Both the position numbers and the translations under genes were made by a program. Under the pieces are notes generated by a model, which worked only from the letters and a program-made list of their open reading frames with translations, was not told the DNA's origin and made no database searches. Source: Eutypa lata (taxonomy: Eukaryota; Ascomycota; Sordariomycetes; Xylariales; Diatrypaceae). Taken from it: a stretch of 64,000 nucleotides of DNA. The stretch lies in the NCBI GenBank assembly GCA_022661535.1, contig JAKULF010000004.1, forward strand, positions 4,588,001 through 4,652,000, given 5' to 3'. Of the stretch, positions 45,072-57,122 are shown piece after piece (position 1 is the first letter of the stretch; each line of letters begins with the position of its first letter).

Positions 45072-45593
45072 TAGACCGTATAACCATGGATATTTTAAGA
45101 GCACAATTAAAAGTTAACACGGGTTGAATTGGAAATACAAAAAACGGGGAGGCCAGTCGAATAGTAGTGCATTCTGGATTCGTCTACTTATGAACGACTT
45201 GTGATCCCGAGATAATCTCCTTCTGTGCTTTTATCGTGTTCTATACTCATAGATGCGAATGGTCATGGTGTAAAGTAATGAGCGACATATTTTGATTAGG
45301 CCTCTTGACCTACACGACTGTCACAGCACGCAGTTTTCTGCCGCTGCATCAACTACCTATGTGAAGAGTTTGATATAGAAAGCGGACCTGGTTTGTAAGC
45401 TATGTAGCTCGTCGTTCGCGCATAATGGAGGGGCGAGGGATGACTCGGTCGTACATAATTAAATAGGACTCCACCTATAGTTAGTTCGGTGAGGTAGTCT
45501 AAACCTAAATAAGATGTCCACACCCGGTCAATTTTCAAGTACGAGACAAACCATATCTATATTTATTACACGATAGTTTAATTAACTTCAACA

Positions 45594-46310
45594 ATGATGC
45601 TTCATCTTATACGTTGTTCGTTGACAGTAAAGCAATCCTTCCCAAAGTTTGCCGTGCGTCGATTCACGGAAACGCGGTTGCAGAGTATTTTCATCCGGCC
45701 AGACCAGCAACAAACAAAAAGTACATTTGGGATGAGGGCTGAGCCTAGCTCCATTGTAGCCTGGTATCTCAATCGAGATCCCAGAGAATGGTTTAGGCCA
45801 CCCGCCGGCTTCGATGATGAGATCCGCAACAAGTTCGGCGACACCATCATCGAAGCCCGCACTGGACGACTCAATACTTGGGCTGAGACACCCGAAGGAT
45901 CACTTGCACTCATCATACTACTCGATCAATTCCCGCGCAATATTTATCGCCAATCTTCGGACGCTTACTCTTCTGATGAACAAGCCCTGGGTGTGGCTAC
46001 TAAAGCCGTAGCTAGGAACTTCGATACTTATACCGGCAGGCTGCATCAGATGCTCTTCTACATGCCGTTTATGCATGCCGAGGATCTCTTAGCACAGGTG
46101 GCATGTAGAGTTCTCTTTAAACGGCTTGCTTCAGAGTGCCCAGAAGAATCTAAACATTCTCAATTCATTCGCATGGCTTCAGGGTTTGCGGAAAGTCATT
46201 TGGACTGTATTCAGGTGCTAGGCAGGTTTCCAAAAAGAAACGACAGTCTTGGGAGGTCTACAACTGAAGAGGAACATCAATGGTTACTGAAGTATCCTGG
46301 AGGGTTCTAA
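45594..46310 (+). CDS. DUF924 family protein, putative mitochondrial
   Basis: 238 residues, single exon, intact. From about residue 52 it matches the all-helical DUF924 fold: IVAWYLNRDPREWFRPP, GRLNTWAETPEGSLALIILLDQFPRN (about 91-116), then FYMPFMHAEDLLAQ and the terminal LGRFPKRNDSLGRSTTEEE. The family is related to TPR-like folds and has no established biochemical activity. The first 45 residues are basic, Ser/Phe-rich and lack acidic residues except one Glu and one Asp, as expected of a mitochondrial targeting peptide. An inner Met (about 47, GMRAEP) could give a cytosolic form. This is the only clearly intact gene between 34 and 57 kb, which makes it stand out among relics. Confidence 0.85.
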   Translation: MMLHLIRCSLTVKQSFPKFAVRRFTETRLQSIFIRPDQQQTKSTFGMRAEPSSIVAWYLNRDPREWFRPPAGFDDEIRNKFGDTIIEARTGRLNTWAETPEGSLALIILLDQFPRNIYRQSSDAYSSDEQALGVATKAVARNFDTYTGRLHQMLFYMPFMHAEDLLAQVACRVLFKRLASECPEESKHSQFIRMASGFAESHLDCIQVLGRFPKRNDSLGRSTTEEEHQWLLKYPGGF

Positions 46311-49300
46311 TGTATTGTAACGTAAAGATCCATCTTGGGCACTCGCATATACAACTGAATGGCACGCTCAATCCAACAATCATGGCTGAGAAGAATTTCG
46401 ATACGTTGCCATTAGGACATTGCCTTTCGTACAAATGGAGGGAGCCGAGCCTGTTTATCGCTGATACGAAGTAGCTGGAGTTTTACGCAGTATGCTAATT
46501 TATTAACGATAGGCTGACTGACTTGTGTAAACCCTGACCGTCCATCTCTGAGGTTCCTACCACTGGCCTCCTGAATCGTCTCTAGAGTTACCTGACTCTA
46601 CGGGTCCTACTCTTCATCTAAGCTCTGCTTCTAATAATAGATCTACGGGACTGATTGTATCTTGTATCTCGTTGTCTCGTGGTTTTTTGCGCCGATTTAG
46701 ACCACGTTGACTTCATGATCCATAATTAAACAATGTTGTCACAATTCAGTATATATACCGTTATAACCACTAACGCTCTAACGGCATCATATTTTAACGA
46801 GATAAATATCAATTCATGCTCTTCCCCCGTGAGAGATGCTGGAGAGTGCACATGCTCTACCGGTCTTCTGTTTACTACATGATTACGAGTGAAAGGTTTG
46901 CTGGCTCGACTTGTGATAATTCGGGATACCCACATATCGGGGTAGTCAACGGGCGGGATGAATTCGAATGAAGCTATAAGATACTAACATTGATCAGAGC
47001 GAAGCGGGTGGATTCAAACCCAGGCCTCGAGGTGTCTCCTGAAAGGAGTGCAACTTATCTTCCAGAGGCTGATGGTGCTTGAGAGGATTAGTAACATGAT
47101 ATCTAGTCCTGCTTAAGAGTTGCACTCCACAACCCCATCATCATAATTAATAGATCAAGTGTGTATCATCACGACTACCTGGCAAGCTAACATAAGTGAT
47201 GAGAAAGATGAGAGGTTGTAATCGGAATAATGAAATTGTCCATGCTCACTAATTATAGAAGTTACCAAAGGCCAGGTACATAATGATCCAGCGTTTGACG
47301 AGCTTGATAGAGACAATGATCTCTTATTTGATGAAGAAGACCACAGACATTACCACGAGCAATTTGAAGACCTGATACTGCGAGATTATGACTACATACT
47401 GTGGGGCATTGGGTGATTCAACAGCTCAGCGTTGGACCTAACGTGGAATAACCCGGTCCAGTACTATATCATCACCTGTAAGTTGAGTGTACCCATGATG
47501 AACTGGCAATTCTCACTTAGTAATGGTGAGTGGCAGTCCCATGTTACATATCCGTTCATGCACTACAGCTTTACCGAACGGTGAACCAAGAGACACTAAC
47601 ATCACACACTACTCTACTACATCTTGAATTAAATCAAATTATCTCAGTTGAGTCTGTGCATACAATCTGCGTATGGAAATGCTAGTCGTACCGTCCCACC
47701 CTTCCTTCTTAAATAGTCCATTGCAGTCAGCGTCGATTTAGGTAGCACATTAGATACCGGAACTGACTACAGATATCTGCTTGACAACTTGAGTAGTGAG
47801 ATTCGCTTGAAAAGGGGTAGCGCCTTGGAATACGAAGGTTGTCTTTGATCTTGATCAGTCGATGGGCACCTGGGTGACTGTGATGTAAACAGCGCAGCCC
47901 CTAAGACTCAGTACACACTTGACGTCTCCACTGTCATTTATGCGATATGATATGTCATCTTGGGGACGTCTTCAGCTCCTGTACCTAAAATGACGACTGT
48001 ACATCAACTCTGTTTGTCATTATCTTGCTTGTGTTTTACTGCCTCGTCTTGACCTAATTTTGTGTCTTCAAAGAAACGGTAAGATTGGGGGAACTTCTGG
48101 AGCTTGATACGGAACGCCAGGTTGTAGTCAGGAAGGATCTCAATGAAGCATAGCCTCAGCCCTTTAGACAGAGTTTTGTTGACCCTGCTACATGATTAAT
48201 AAAGTACTATACTTCATGCACAAGCCTTGAACAACGCAGATGTGAATTGAGCGGATGAATAGTAGCTGCCAGCTTTACCTAGAGCAAGGTTGGCAACTTT
48301 ACGCAGTGTAATTAATAGCCATGGAGGTGCTGTGGAAGAGGTAAGACTTGAAGCTTAATACCTAGTGTATACTGCCTAGGCACCGAGCGATGTCCGTGAT
48401 CCTCCCCAATCTGACCATTTCATTAATCGAGTATTGTTTCCACATCGGACAGAGGCAAATGCCGTGCTGGGGTACCTGCCGGGATGGAATTGGACCCTTT
48501 CGTCTCAATTGCAGTACGTGTCCCTGCCTGCTCACCAGCAAAGTCGGGCGACCGACGTGTACCAAGTACACCTCATCAAGCTACCAAAATGTGAGCCAAG
48601 TCTTATCTACGAATGCATCCAAATCTCTAGTGTGCTAGCTAATCGCGATCTGATGCTCCCAGTACTACATATTAGATTGAAAGGAAAGAACCTAGCCGAA
48701 CTTTGCTCTGAGATTACTGCAGCGTTTCCAAACAGACACCTGCTATTCAAGAAGCCCATCGCTTGTGGAATTCACCTGCAGATGTACTTCACTCCGTAGC
48801 CACTTTCTGATTTATCCTTCCTTACATCTTCGAGCGATGGGAATGTTACGGCAAAGACACTGTTATCAGCCTTCGAGCCCCTTCCACACCTAGTCTTACT
48901 CGCAAGAGGGTCATGGTGGAATTCTCTAATATCACTAAAAAATTCCATGCAGGTCATCCATGTAGCACCATCATAGGTTTTTAAGTGTCGAATATTACGA
49001 GAACATAGGTTGGTATATTGTCATGGTCAACTATCTTGGTGATTGGGGTAAACAGTTTGGGCTTCTGGCAGTAGGGTGGGGGCGCTTTGGATCCGAGGAA
49101 GCACTGGCTTGTGAACCAGTCAAGCACCCGGTCGATGTCTACGCGCATATTAACGCCTTCTTCAAGTCTGAACACGATGATAATAAAAGGGCATGAACCG
49201 AAGGCCGTGACATAGCTGAGATTGAGCGGCAGGGTCTATATGTTGAGCGCCACGTTTACTTCCGCAGGAAGGGAGACGGTGATCCGGGATCGACCGCTCT

Positions 49301-50420
49301 GTGACGACGATTTTGTGATGTAAGCATTGGCAGACATGTCTCAACGTATGTCCGTCTTGACATGGATTTTGATGGGTATTCCGGAGAGTCGCGAGTTGAG
49401 ACAGCAACAGTCGACGCTGTAGAGAAAACCCTGCAAGAGAGGGAGGTATCTATGGGGAAGATAAAGGCTCATGCGCGATTAGCTTCCAAAATAATGTGAG
49501 AAGGCGCTGGAGATCGTCGTCGTACATGGACGAACCGGAACCACCACTTATCTCCTACGCAATGTGGCTGCCGTTCTGGAAAAGGAGGAAACAGATTCAT
49601 TCGACAATATGATATACGTCGTCTATACTGAGAAACACCTTTATTTTCGGCGTGTTTTTAAGACACTAGAACTCATGGGGCGTTGATCTTACTGCACGTC
49701 TACGGCACGTCAACTTCCTTAAAGAACATACAAGAGTACTCTATCATCTCTAGTAAACCCTTAACTGGATAGTTTTCGGCGGTATTATACATAGTGCAAA
49801 CTGTCATTTTAGTAGGATGTAAAATACGGCACCATTGTGGCAGTCATTATTGAGAGTTAGATAGAATAGATAAGTCTGCTGAACTACCTAGGTAGGTATA
49901 CGCTAAACAGCCATGCCACTACCAAGTACTATTATTATTACTCCTGTCTATTTCACAAACCCCTTATGCTTTTAACGTGACTTATTGATTCGTTAAGTGG
50001 ATAGGGGATTTCGGATTCATTCATACGTTCTTGCCTTGCTGTCATTCTTTAATTCCCGGTAGGCTGCATACTCTAGCTCTAAGTCCCATTGCCATGGTTG
50101 TATGTGGAGTACATACAAGTATGTATACAATTATGCCCAGGGCTGTCAGGGGTAGAGGGGGCGGGACATACATAAGACCTACGAGAATATAATAATACTA
50201 GGTAACGTTACCCCATAGATCACCTGACTGCCCCACGTCACCGCTAAATCTAAATGACAGAATTCAACGACCAGCCTATAACCAACTAATGCTTCAACTA
50301 TGCAATCACCTACTTAGCATGATAATAGGTGCATTCTACCGACTTCTACCTCCTTAACCAACCAATTATAATAGTGTTCATAACGAATTACCGCTGGTAG
50401 CCGAAAAATGTCACCCGCAA
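46311..50420. other. Long gene-poor stretch
   Basis: About 4.1 kb in which I support no gene. A 121-codon frame (48434-48799) and a stop-free acidic stretch (about 47262-47415) have no recognisable family. Fragments at 49190-49500 (GLYVERHVYFRRKGD) may be decayed coding sequence. The second copy of the diverged repeat (46752-46810) and an 11-bp inverted repeat (47045-47055 with 47118-47128) are here. Confidence 0.45.
46752..46810. repeat. Copy 2 of a diverged about 60-bp repeat
   Basis: Partner of 45009-45071; see that entry. Same orientation. Confidence 0.45.
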
Positions 50421-50539
50421 ATGTCTACCGCATCCCTCGAGACCGATACGGCGATTGAGACCTGGCTTGAGGGGTTGGAACCTCCCAAGCCGACAAAAAG
50501 AAGATGCGCCGATCGCGACAAAGACGATACCGGCATGGC
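50421..50539 (+). pseudogene. 5' end of an ORF cut by the LTR element
   Basis: Opens with MSTASLETDTAIETWLEGLEPP followed by a Lys/Arg-rich KPTKRRCADRDKDD. This Trp-Leu-x-x-Leu plus basic cluster start is seen on many fungal proteins of unknown role. Only about 40 codons remain before the LTR begins at 50540. The frame runs into the LTR to a stop at 50615. No continuation is visible to the right of the 3' LTR. Confidence 0.4.
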
Positions 50540-50840
50540 TGTGCTTTCTGGTCCCGCTTTTTATAACTTTAAATGCTTACGTAATGTATTTATTTTAAGA
50601 TTTTTTAAAACTTAAAACTTAAAATTAATTAATTAAAAAAAAAAAGAAAAGAAATTATTTAATAATTAATAAATTTTATAAATATTAAAATATAAAACGA
50701 ATTTTTTAAAAATTTTATAATAACTTTTTTATTATAAATTTACGTATTATAAATTTCTTATTATATAATCTTTTTATTATAAAAAACTTTATTATATTAT
50801 ATAATATAAAATTTTTATTATTTAATTTTAAAAATTTATA
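50540..50840. repeat. Left LTR of the retrotransposon
   Basis: Starts TGTGCTTTC and aligns without gaps, at a constant offset of 5439, to 55979-56279. Apart from its first about 20 bases it is stripped of C and G except in CpG. Differences from the better-preserved parts of the other LTR are C-to-T or G-to-A. Confidence 0.88.
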
Positions 50841-53800
50841 TTATTTTTTTCGTTTTAAATAATTATTTTAATTATTTTAATTTAATAAACTTTATAAACG
50901 TTATCGATTTTATTTAAGTAATTATTTATTTATATATTATAAGTTTCGTATAAAATAACCGTTATTTACGTAAATAAAAAATAAATTAATTTCGTTATAT
51001 TTTAATAAAAGCGCGATTTTTTTAAAATTTTATATACGATACGTATTTTTTAAATAATAATTCGTTATAATTTAAAGTTTATTATAATAAAATTCGTATT
51101 TTTTTTCGCGTTAATAAATTCGTAATATTTAATTTTTTATAATATAAGTTTAAATTAAACTTTTTTTTTTTTATAAATATATTTAAATTTAATTTCGTAA
51201 CGCTTTTAAATCGTTATAATAATTCTTAATTATAAACGCTTTATATTATTCGATTAATTATTTTTTAAAGTTTATTTTTTTTTTTTCGATCGATTTTTAA
51301 ACGTATTCGAAAAGTTTTATTTAAAGTTATTTTTATAAAAATTACGTTTTAAATATTAAAAAGTAATTATTATAATTACTTAATTTAAATATTTTATTAT
51401 ATATTATTATTACTTTTTAAAATAAATACGATAAATTTAATATAAAATTAACTTAATGCTTTTATAATATAATTTTTTTAATATTATCGTTAACTTTTTT
51501 TACTTTATCGTTTTTACGAAGTCGAATTAATATAATAAGTTTTATTATTAATTTATATTATTAATATTATTTTCGTATTTCGTAATTATTAAACGTATTA
51601 ACGTTATTATTAATTTATTTTTTTTAATAATTAAAGATTATTTTAATTCGTTTAATTATAAATATTATATTAATAAATTATATAAAAAGTACGAATTATA
51701 CTTTTATTTAATTTATAACGTATTTTATAATTATAAAGATTTTAAATTAATTAATAAATATATAATTAATTATTTAACGTATAAAAAGTATAAATAATAT
51801 AATTAATTATAAATTAAATAATAAAAAGTTAAGCTTTTTTATTAATTAATATATAAAGTATTTAAATATAACTTATTATATTATTAAAATGATTTTTAAA
51901 TATTAAAATTATTTTAAAATATTTCGTATTAAAACTTTAATAATTAAATAACTTTAATTATAATAAATTTTTTTTAAATTTATTATTAAATCGTTATATT
52001 TAATTACTTTTTATAAAGTTTTTACTTTTATTATTATATTTATTATATATAAAGAGTTTTTTAAATATCTTTTATTTATTATTATTTTATATAATTTTTT
52101 TTAATAAAAAATAAAGTTTTTATATATTTATTTTTCTTATAATATAAGTAATAATATCGTTTCGTATTAAAAATATTCGTATATAACTTATAAGTTAATT
52201 CGATTTAATTAATTAAAGTTTCGAACGAAATTAAATTAATTTTCGATTAAATATATTTAATTTTATATATTTTCGATAAAACGTAATAAATAATTTATAA
52301 AAATATTCGCTTTATTTAATTTATAAAAAATTCGTATATCGTAATATTTAATAATATTAAGAAATTTAACGATTTATATTAATTATTTAATTTTTATATT
52401 TAACGTTTTAAATAATTCGTAATTTATTATTATTATTATGTTTTCTTTTTTTATTTAATGTTATTAATATTATAAAGTTAATATTATTTTTAAAAGTTTT
52501 TTTTTTTAAATTACGTATTTCGTTTATATATTTATAAATTTTTTTAAAAAGTAAATTATAAAGTAAAAAGTTATTTCGTTTCGTTTTTTATATAAATAAA
52601 GTTATAAAAAAATTATATTAATATAACGTTAAAAAGCGTTAATTTTTATAATATAAGAAATTTATTAATTAAACTTTTATACGATAAATATTATTATAAT
52701 TACGTCGTAAATTTATTATTAAATTATTTTAACTTTAATATTTAAAGTAATTTTATAATTTTTTAAATTTTCGATTAATTTCGTTAAAAGTATTAATATC
52801 TTTAAATAACTTATAATTAAATAACGAAAGTAATTTATTATATTAACGAAAGCTTATATTTTAATTATAATTTTTAATTTCGATTACTTTTATATTATTA
52901 ATATTTTAATTAAATTAATTTTAATATTTTTTTTTAATATAATAAATTTAAAAAATATTTCTTTACGAATAAATATAATTAACTTTATAACGTTAATTAT
53001 TATATTATAATTTAATAATCGTTAAAATAACGTTTTTATTTTTATATAAAGTTATTTTAAAGTTTTTTTTTATATTATAATATTATTTATTATATTTAAA
53101 ACGAATTTTCGAAATAATATTAAAATCTTTTTTATTAAAGCTTAAAAAGTTATTAATGCATTATAAAGGTTAAAAAGCATTATTATTTATTCGTATAAAT
53201 CGAATAAAGTTATAAAAGTTATTTTTTTTTTATATAATTTATAAATTTCGATATATTAAAAGTCGTTTTTAAAGTTTATAAAATAATAATATTAATGCTT
53301 TATTATTCGTTAAATTTTATTCGTTACGTTTAATAATAAATAAGTATTTTTTTTAATAATTTTATTAAGTTTTTAATAATTATAATAAAAACGTTAAATA
53401 ATATAAAGATCGTTTTTATTTAATTTTATTATTTATTTAAGTGCTTTTTTAAACGTTAATAAAGCTAGTGTTATTTAAGGTTTTTAATTATTTTATATAA
53501 TTTTTAAAATATATTTTTATACGAAATTTTACATTATTTTTAATTATATTAAATTATATCTTTATAGTAATAATTTAATTAATAAGTAATTATTTATATT
53601 AATATAATGTTTAATTTTTATTTTAATATTTTTACGTTTTTTAATAAGTTCGAATAATTTTAAAAATTATTTAATATATTTTCGTAAATACGTTTTAATT
53701 ATAAAATTATTAATAAATGTTTTTTTATATTAATTTATTTTTAATTTTTTTAATTATATATATATTATTTTAATTATATAATTATTTATATATTAAAGTA

Positions 53801-55978
53801 ATATTTCGTTAATTAATATTAAATATAATGTTAACTTTTTCGATATTTTATTTAAAATTATATTTTTATTTTTTTTATTATAATTATATTATATTTTAAA
53901 TTTATAAAATATATTTTTTTTTAAAATTAATTTATTTAAAAATGTTTCGTTTAATATAACTTTAACGAATATTATAAATTTATATATATATAATGTATTT
54001 TTTAATTTAAATTTAATTATTATTAATACGTTTTATTAAATTTATAATTTTAATTTATTTATTTTTTTTATTATAAATAATTATATAATATTATATATAA
54101 GTTATATTTTTATTAAAGATTATAAAACGTAATAAAAAGTATAATCGTAATTAAAAAAAACGTTAAAAAAATAATTATTTATCGTTTTTATTTTAAATAA
54201 ATTATAAATTTATTAATAGTTTTTTTTTATAAGTTTATTTCGTATAAGTTTAAATTTTTCGTTAATATTTATATTAATTAAATAAACGCGACTTTTTTAA
54301 TTTTTAATTTTAAATAATTTAAAAAGTTTTTTTAACTTTTATTTATATTTAAATTTATTTTATTATAATCTTTTTATTAAACTTTTATTATTTTTATTAT
54401 TTTCGTTAACTTTATTATTAATAAAGTATATTTTTAATTTAATTTTACTTTTTTATTTATTAAAAGTTAATTTAAATTTAATATATTTAAAATTATTATT
54501 ATTATATAAAGTTTTTTTAAAAGTAATTTTTTTGCTTTTTTAACGTTTATCGTTAAAAAACTTAACTTTTTTTTAATAATTTTTTATTTAATAATTTTTT
54601 ATTTTATAATTAAAATATATATTATTATTCGTTATAATTATATAATTATATTTTTTTATAAAGTTAACTTTTTAATCGTTATATTTTAAATTTAAAATTT
54701 AATTTAATTTTAACGTTATTAATATTATTATAATAATATTTAATTATTTTAAATATATTATATTTAATTTATTTAATATAACTTTAAAAATTTTTAAATT
54801 ATAAAACGAAGTAAAGGTTTTATGTAATTAAACGGTTATTTTTAAAATATTATAAATTTTATTTTTAATTTTATAATAAATTATTATAAAGGTTTTTCGT
54901 ATTATTTTTTCGATTATTTATTACGTATTTTATTAATTAATATAATTATATATAAATAATTAAATAATTAATATATATATTCGAAAAAAATAAATAAATA
55001 TTTTTTTATTATAATAAATATTACGGTATTTTTACGATAATTGATAAAAAGCTTTATAAATATAACGCGTAAAGTTAATTAAACTTTCGTTTTAATAAAA
55101 TAATAAAGTTAAAAACTTCGTTATAAGTTCGTAAAGTTAATAATAATTATTTAAAACTTAAATTATCGTTTTAAAAAATATTATTTAATTAAGTTTTTAT
55201 AATTTTATATAAATTATAACTTATTAAAAGTTATCGATTAATTTAATAAAAACACGTTATATTTAAAGATTATAAAAAATAAGTATTTATTAAAATTAAT
55301 ATTAAATTTTTCGTAATTTATTAAATATCGTTTTATTAATTTAAATAAGCTTTAAATTTAATGAAAATATAATTTTATTTTTGCTTTTATATTTCGAAAA
55401 AGTTATAACTTCGAAAAATAAAATCGTTTTTAATTAAAGTATTTTAATTCGCTTTTTTTATATTATTATAACTTTTATTTTTAAATTAAATTTTTCGAAA
55501 TTTAATCGTTTATTTAACTTTTATTTTATATTAACTTATTAAATAAAGTTTTTAACGTAAAAAAAAGATTTTTTTATAATATATTAATTATAAAAAGTAT
55601 TAATATTAATTTTAATATTATTTTTAATATTATTTTTAATATTATATTTTAATTTATAATTAAAATAATAATTAAGTTTTAAATTAAATTTTTTAATTAT
55701 TATATATTTCGATTATTTTATTCGATATTATAATTTATTTTTATAAATTAACTTTTTAACTTTTTATTAAATTCGTTTAATTTAATATATATTTAATTAT
55801 TAAATTTATTTAAATCGATTTCGTTAATTTAATATAAAGTTATTCGTAATAAATCGTTATTTTATAATATCGTAAAAATATTAAAAATAAATAAAAAAAA
55901 TAAATTAAAAATTAAATAAATAAATAAAAGTATTATTATTTTTACTTAATATAATATAAGTTTATAAAAATAATTATT

Positions 55979-56279
55979 TATATTTTTTAATTTCGTTTTT
56001 TATAACCTTAAATGCTTACGTAATATATTTACTTTAAGATTTTTTAAAACTTAAAACTTAAAATTAATTAATTAAGAAAAAAAAAAAAAGAAATTATTTA
56101 ATAATTAATAAGTCTTATAAATATTAAAATACAAGACGGATTTCTTAAGAATCCTATAGTAGCTTTTCCATTATAGGTTTACGTATTGTAGATTCCTTAT
56201 TGTATAGTTTTCCTATTGTAGAAGGCTCCATTGTATTACATAATATGGGATTCCCATTATCTAGCCCTAGGGATCCACA
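55979..56279. repeat. Right LTR of the retrotransposon
   Basis: The left 130 bases are RIP-like as in the interior. From about 56110 onward ordinary base composition returns (for example GACGGATTTCTTAAG), giving the pre-mutation state to which the left LTR can be compared. Ends ...GGATCCACA. Confidence 0.88.
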
Positions 56280-57122
56280 TCTATCTGTTTGTTTGCTGTA
56301 GCTCGGTAATACTATCAGGACGTGGGATGGTATCTTTTCCCCTTCGATTTCTAGTCCGATTTTAGCCCGATGGTTATGAGATGATTGTACGCAAACTCGA
56401 CAAACAATCAACCCTGAACAAAAACCACCCACCACGAAGCCAGAACTAGACTGAATCCTCCTTACACATCATCTGTCTAAAGAGATACAGCTTCTTTATT
56501 CTTGAGTCATCTAGCCTCTAAGAACACCTTGCCATACCTGTTCTAGCCCTTTCCAACATCGACGACTCTTTTTCCGAGGCGGCTTTGGGCGCAATCCCAC
56601 TCACAATTGTTCAACACGGATTCATTGTTTAGGACAAAGACTGTCACCATGGCGACTTAGTCGACGACAAAAGGATTGTTCTTTTTTTCTCTTCCTTTCT
56701 TGACACAGCTAGACTGCACCTTTCAACGCTGCGCGTTCTTATTATTTCAACCCACCACTTCCTTCCCACCTGCACCTACAACCTTCTATTTTACCCAATT
56801 TCCCACTTTCCATTCTACAACATAGGCCAGATCGAAACAGAAAAAAAACAAAAACCGGTCGTGAAGCCACTAGAACTTCAAAAATCGGAACCGAGCCTAT
56901 ATTTCTTTTCCAAAAAAACACACACCAACCTTGAATTTTCCACATTTGCAGCCCGAGGCATAGGTCCTCGGTACTTCAAAAACAAACAAACAACATTCTT
57001 TTTTTACCCCTCTCGCAGGCCAGAGAGAGACACTTTTGACTTTCACTTCGCACCTTCATTCTAAGACATATTTTTTTGTCCACTCAGAAGAGAAAAGAAC
57101 ATCCTAAAATCAGTTAACCAAG
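56280..57122. other. Promoter and long leader of secreted-protein gene
   Basis: Pyrimidine-rich stretches and A-runs from about 56480 to 57122 look like promoter and untranslated leader. A tiny upstream frame (ATGGCGACTTAG at 56649) could dampen translation. No protein gene is supported; the frames at 56154-56435 and 56742-57064 have no motifs. Confidence 0.5.

Larger units (their letters stand above)
50540..56279. mobile_element. RIP-destroyed LTR retrotransposon (5.74 kb)
   Basis: Two direct repeats of 301 bp (50540-50840 and 55979-56279) bound a 5.1-kb interior. The ends are TGTG...CACA, the usual LTR termini. The interior is almost only A and T. Surviving C and G are mostly CpG, with some GCTT/CTT, and no reading frame is left, so class (Gypsy or Copia) and orientation cannot be read. 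Matching parts of the two LTRs differ by transitions only, with CpG kept, as repeat-induced point mutation (RIP) leaves after meiosis. I see no matching 5-bp target duplication (ATGGC on the left, TCTAT on the right), so either an end is off or the flanks were altered. Confidence 0.85.

Noticed and set aside
47009..47021. B-box-like GGTTTGAATCC on the minus strand
   Set aside because: No good A box upstream on that strand and the T-stem does not pair. Mentioned only with the nearby inverted repeat.
50616..55978. Possible centromere or AT-rich gene desert
   Set aside because: Flanking LTRs with matching sequence show it is one mutated retrotransposon.
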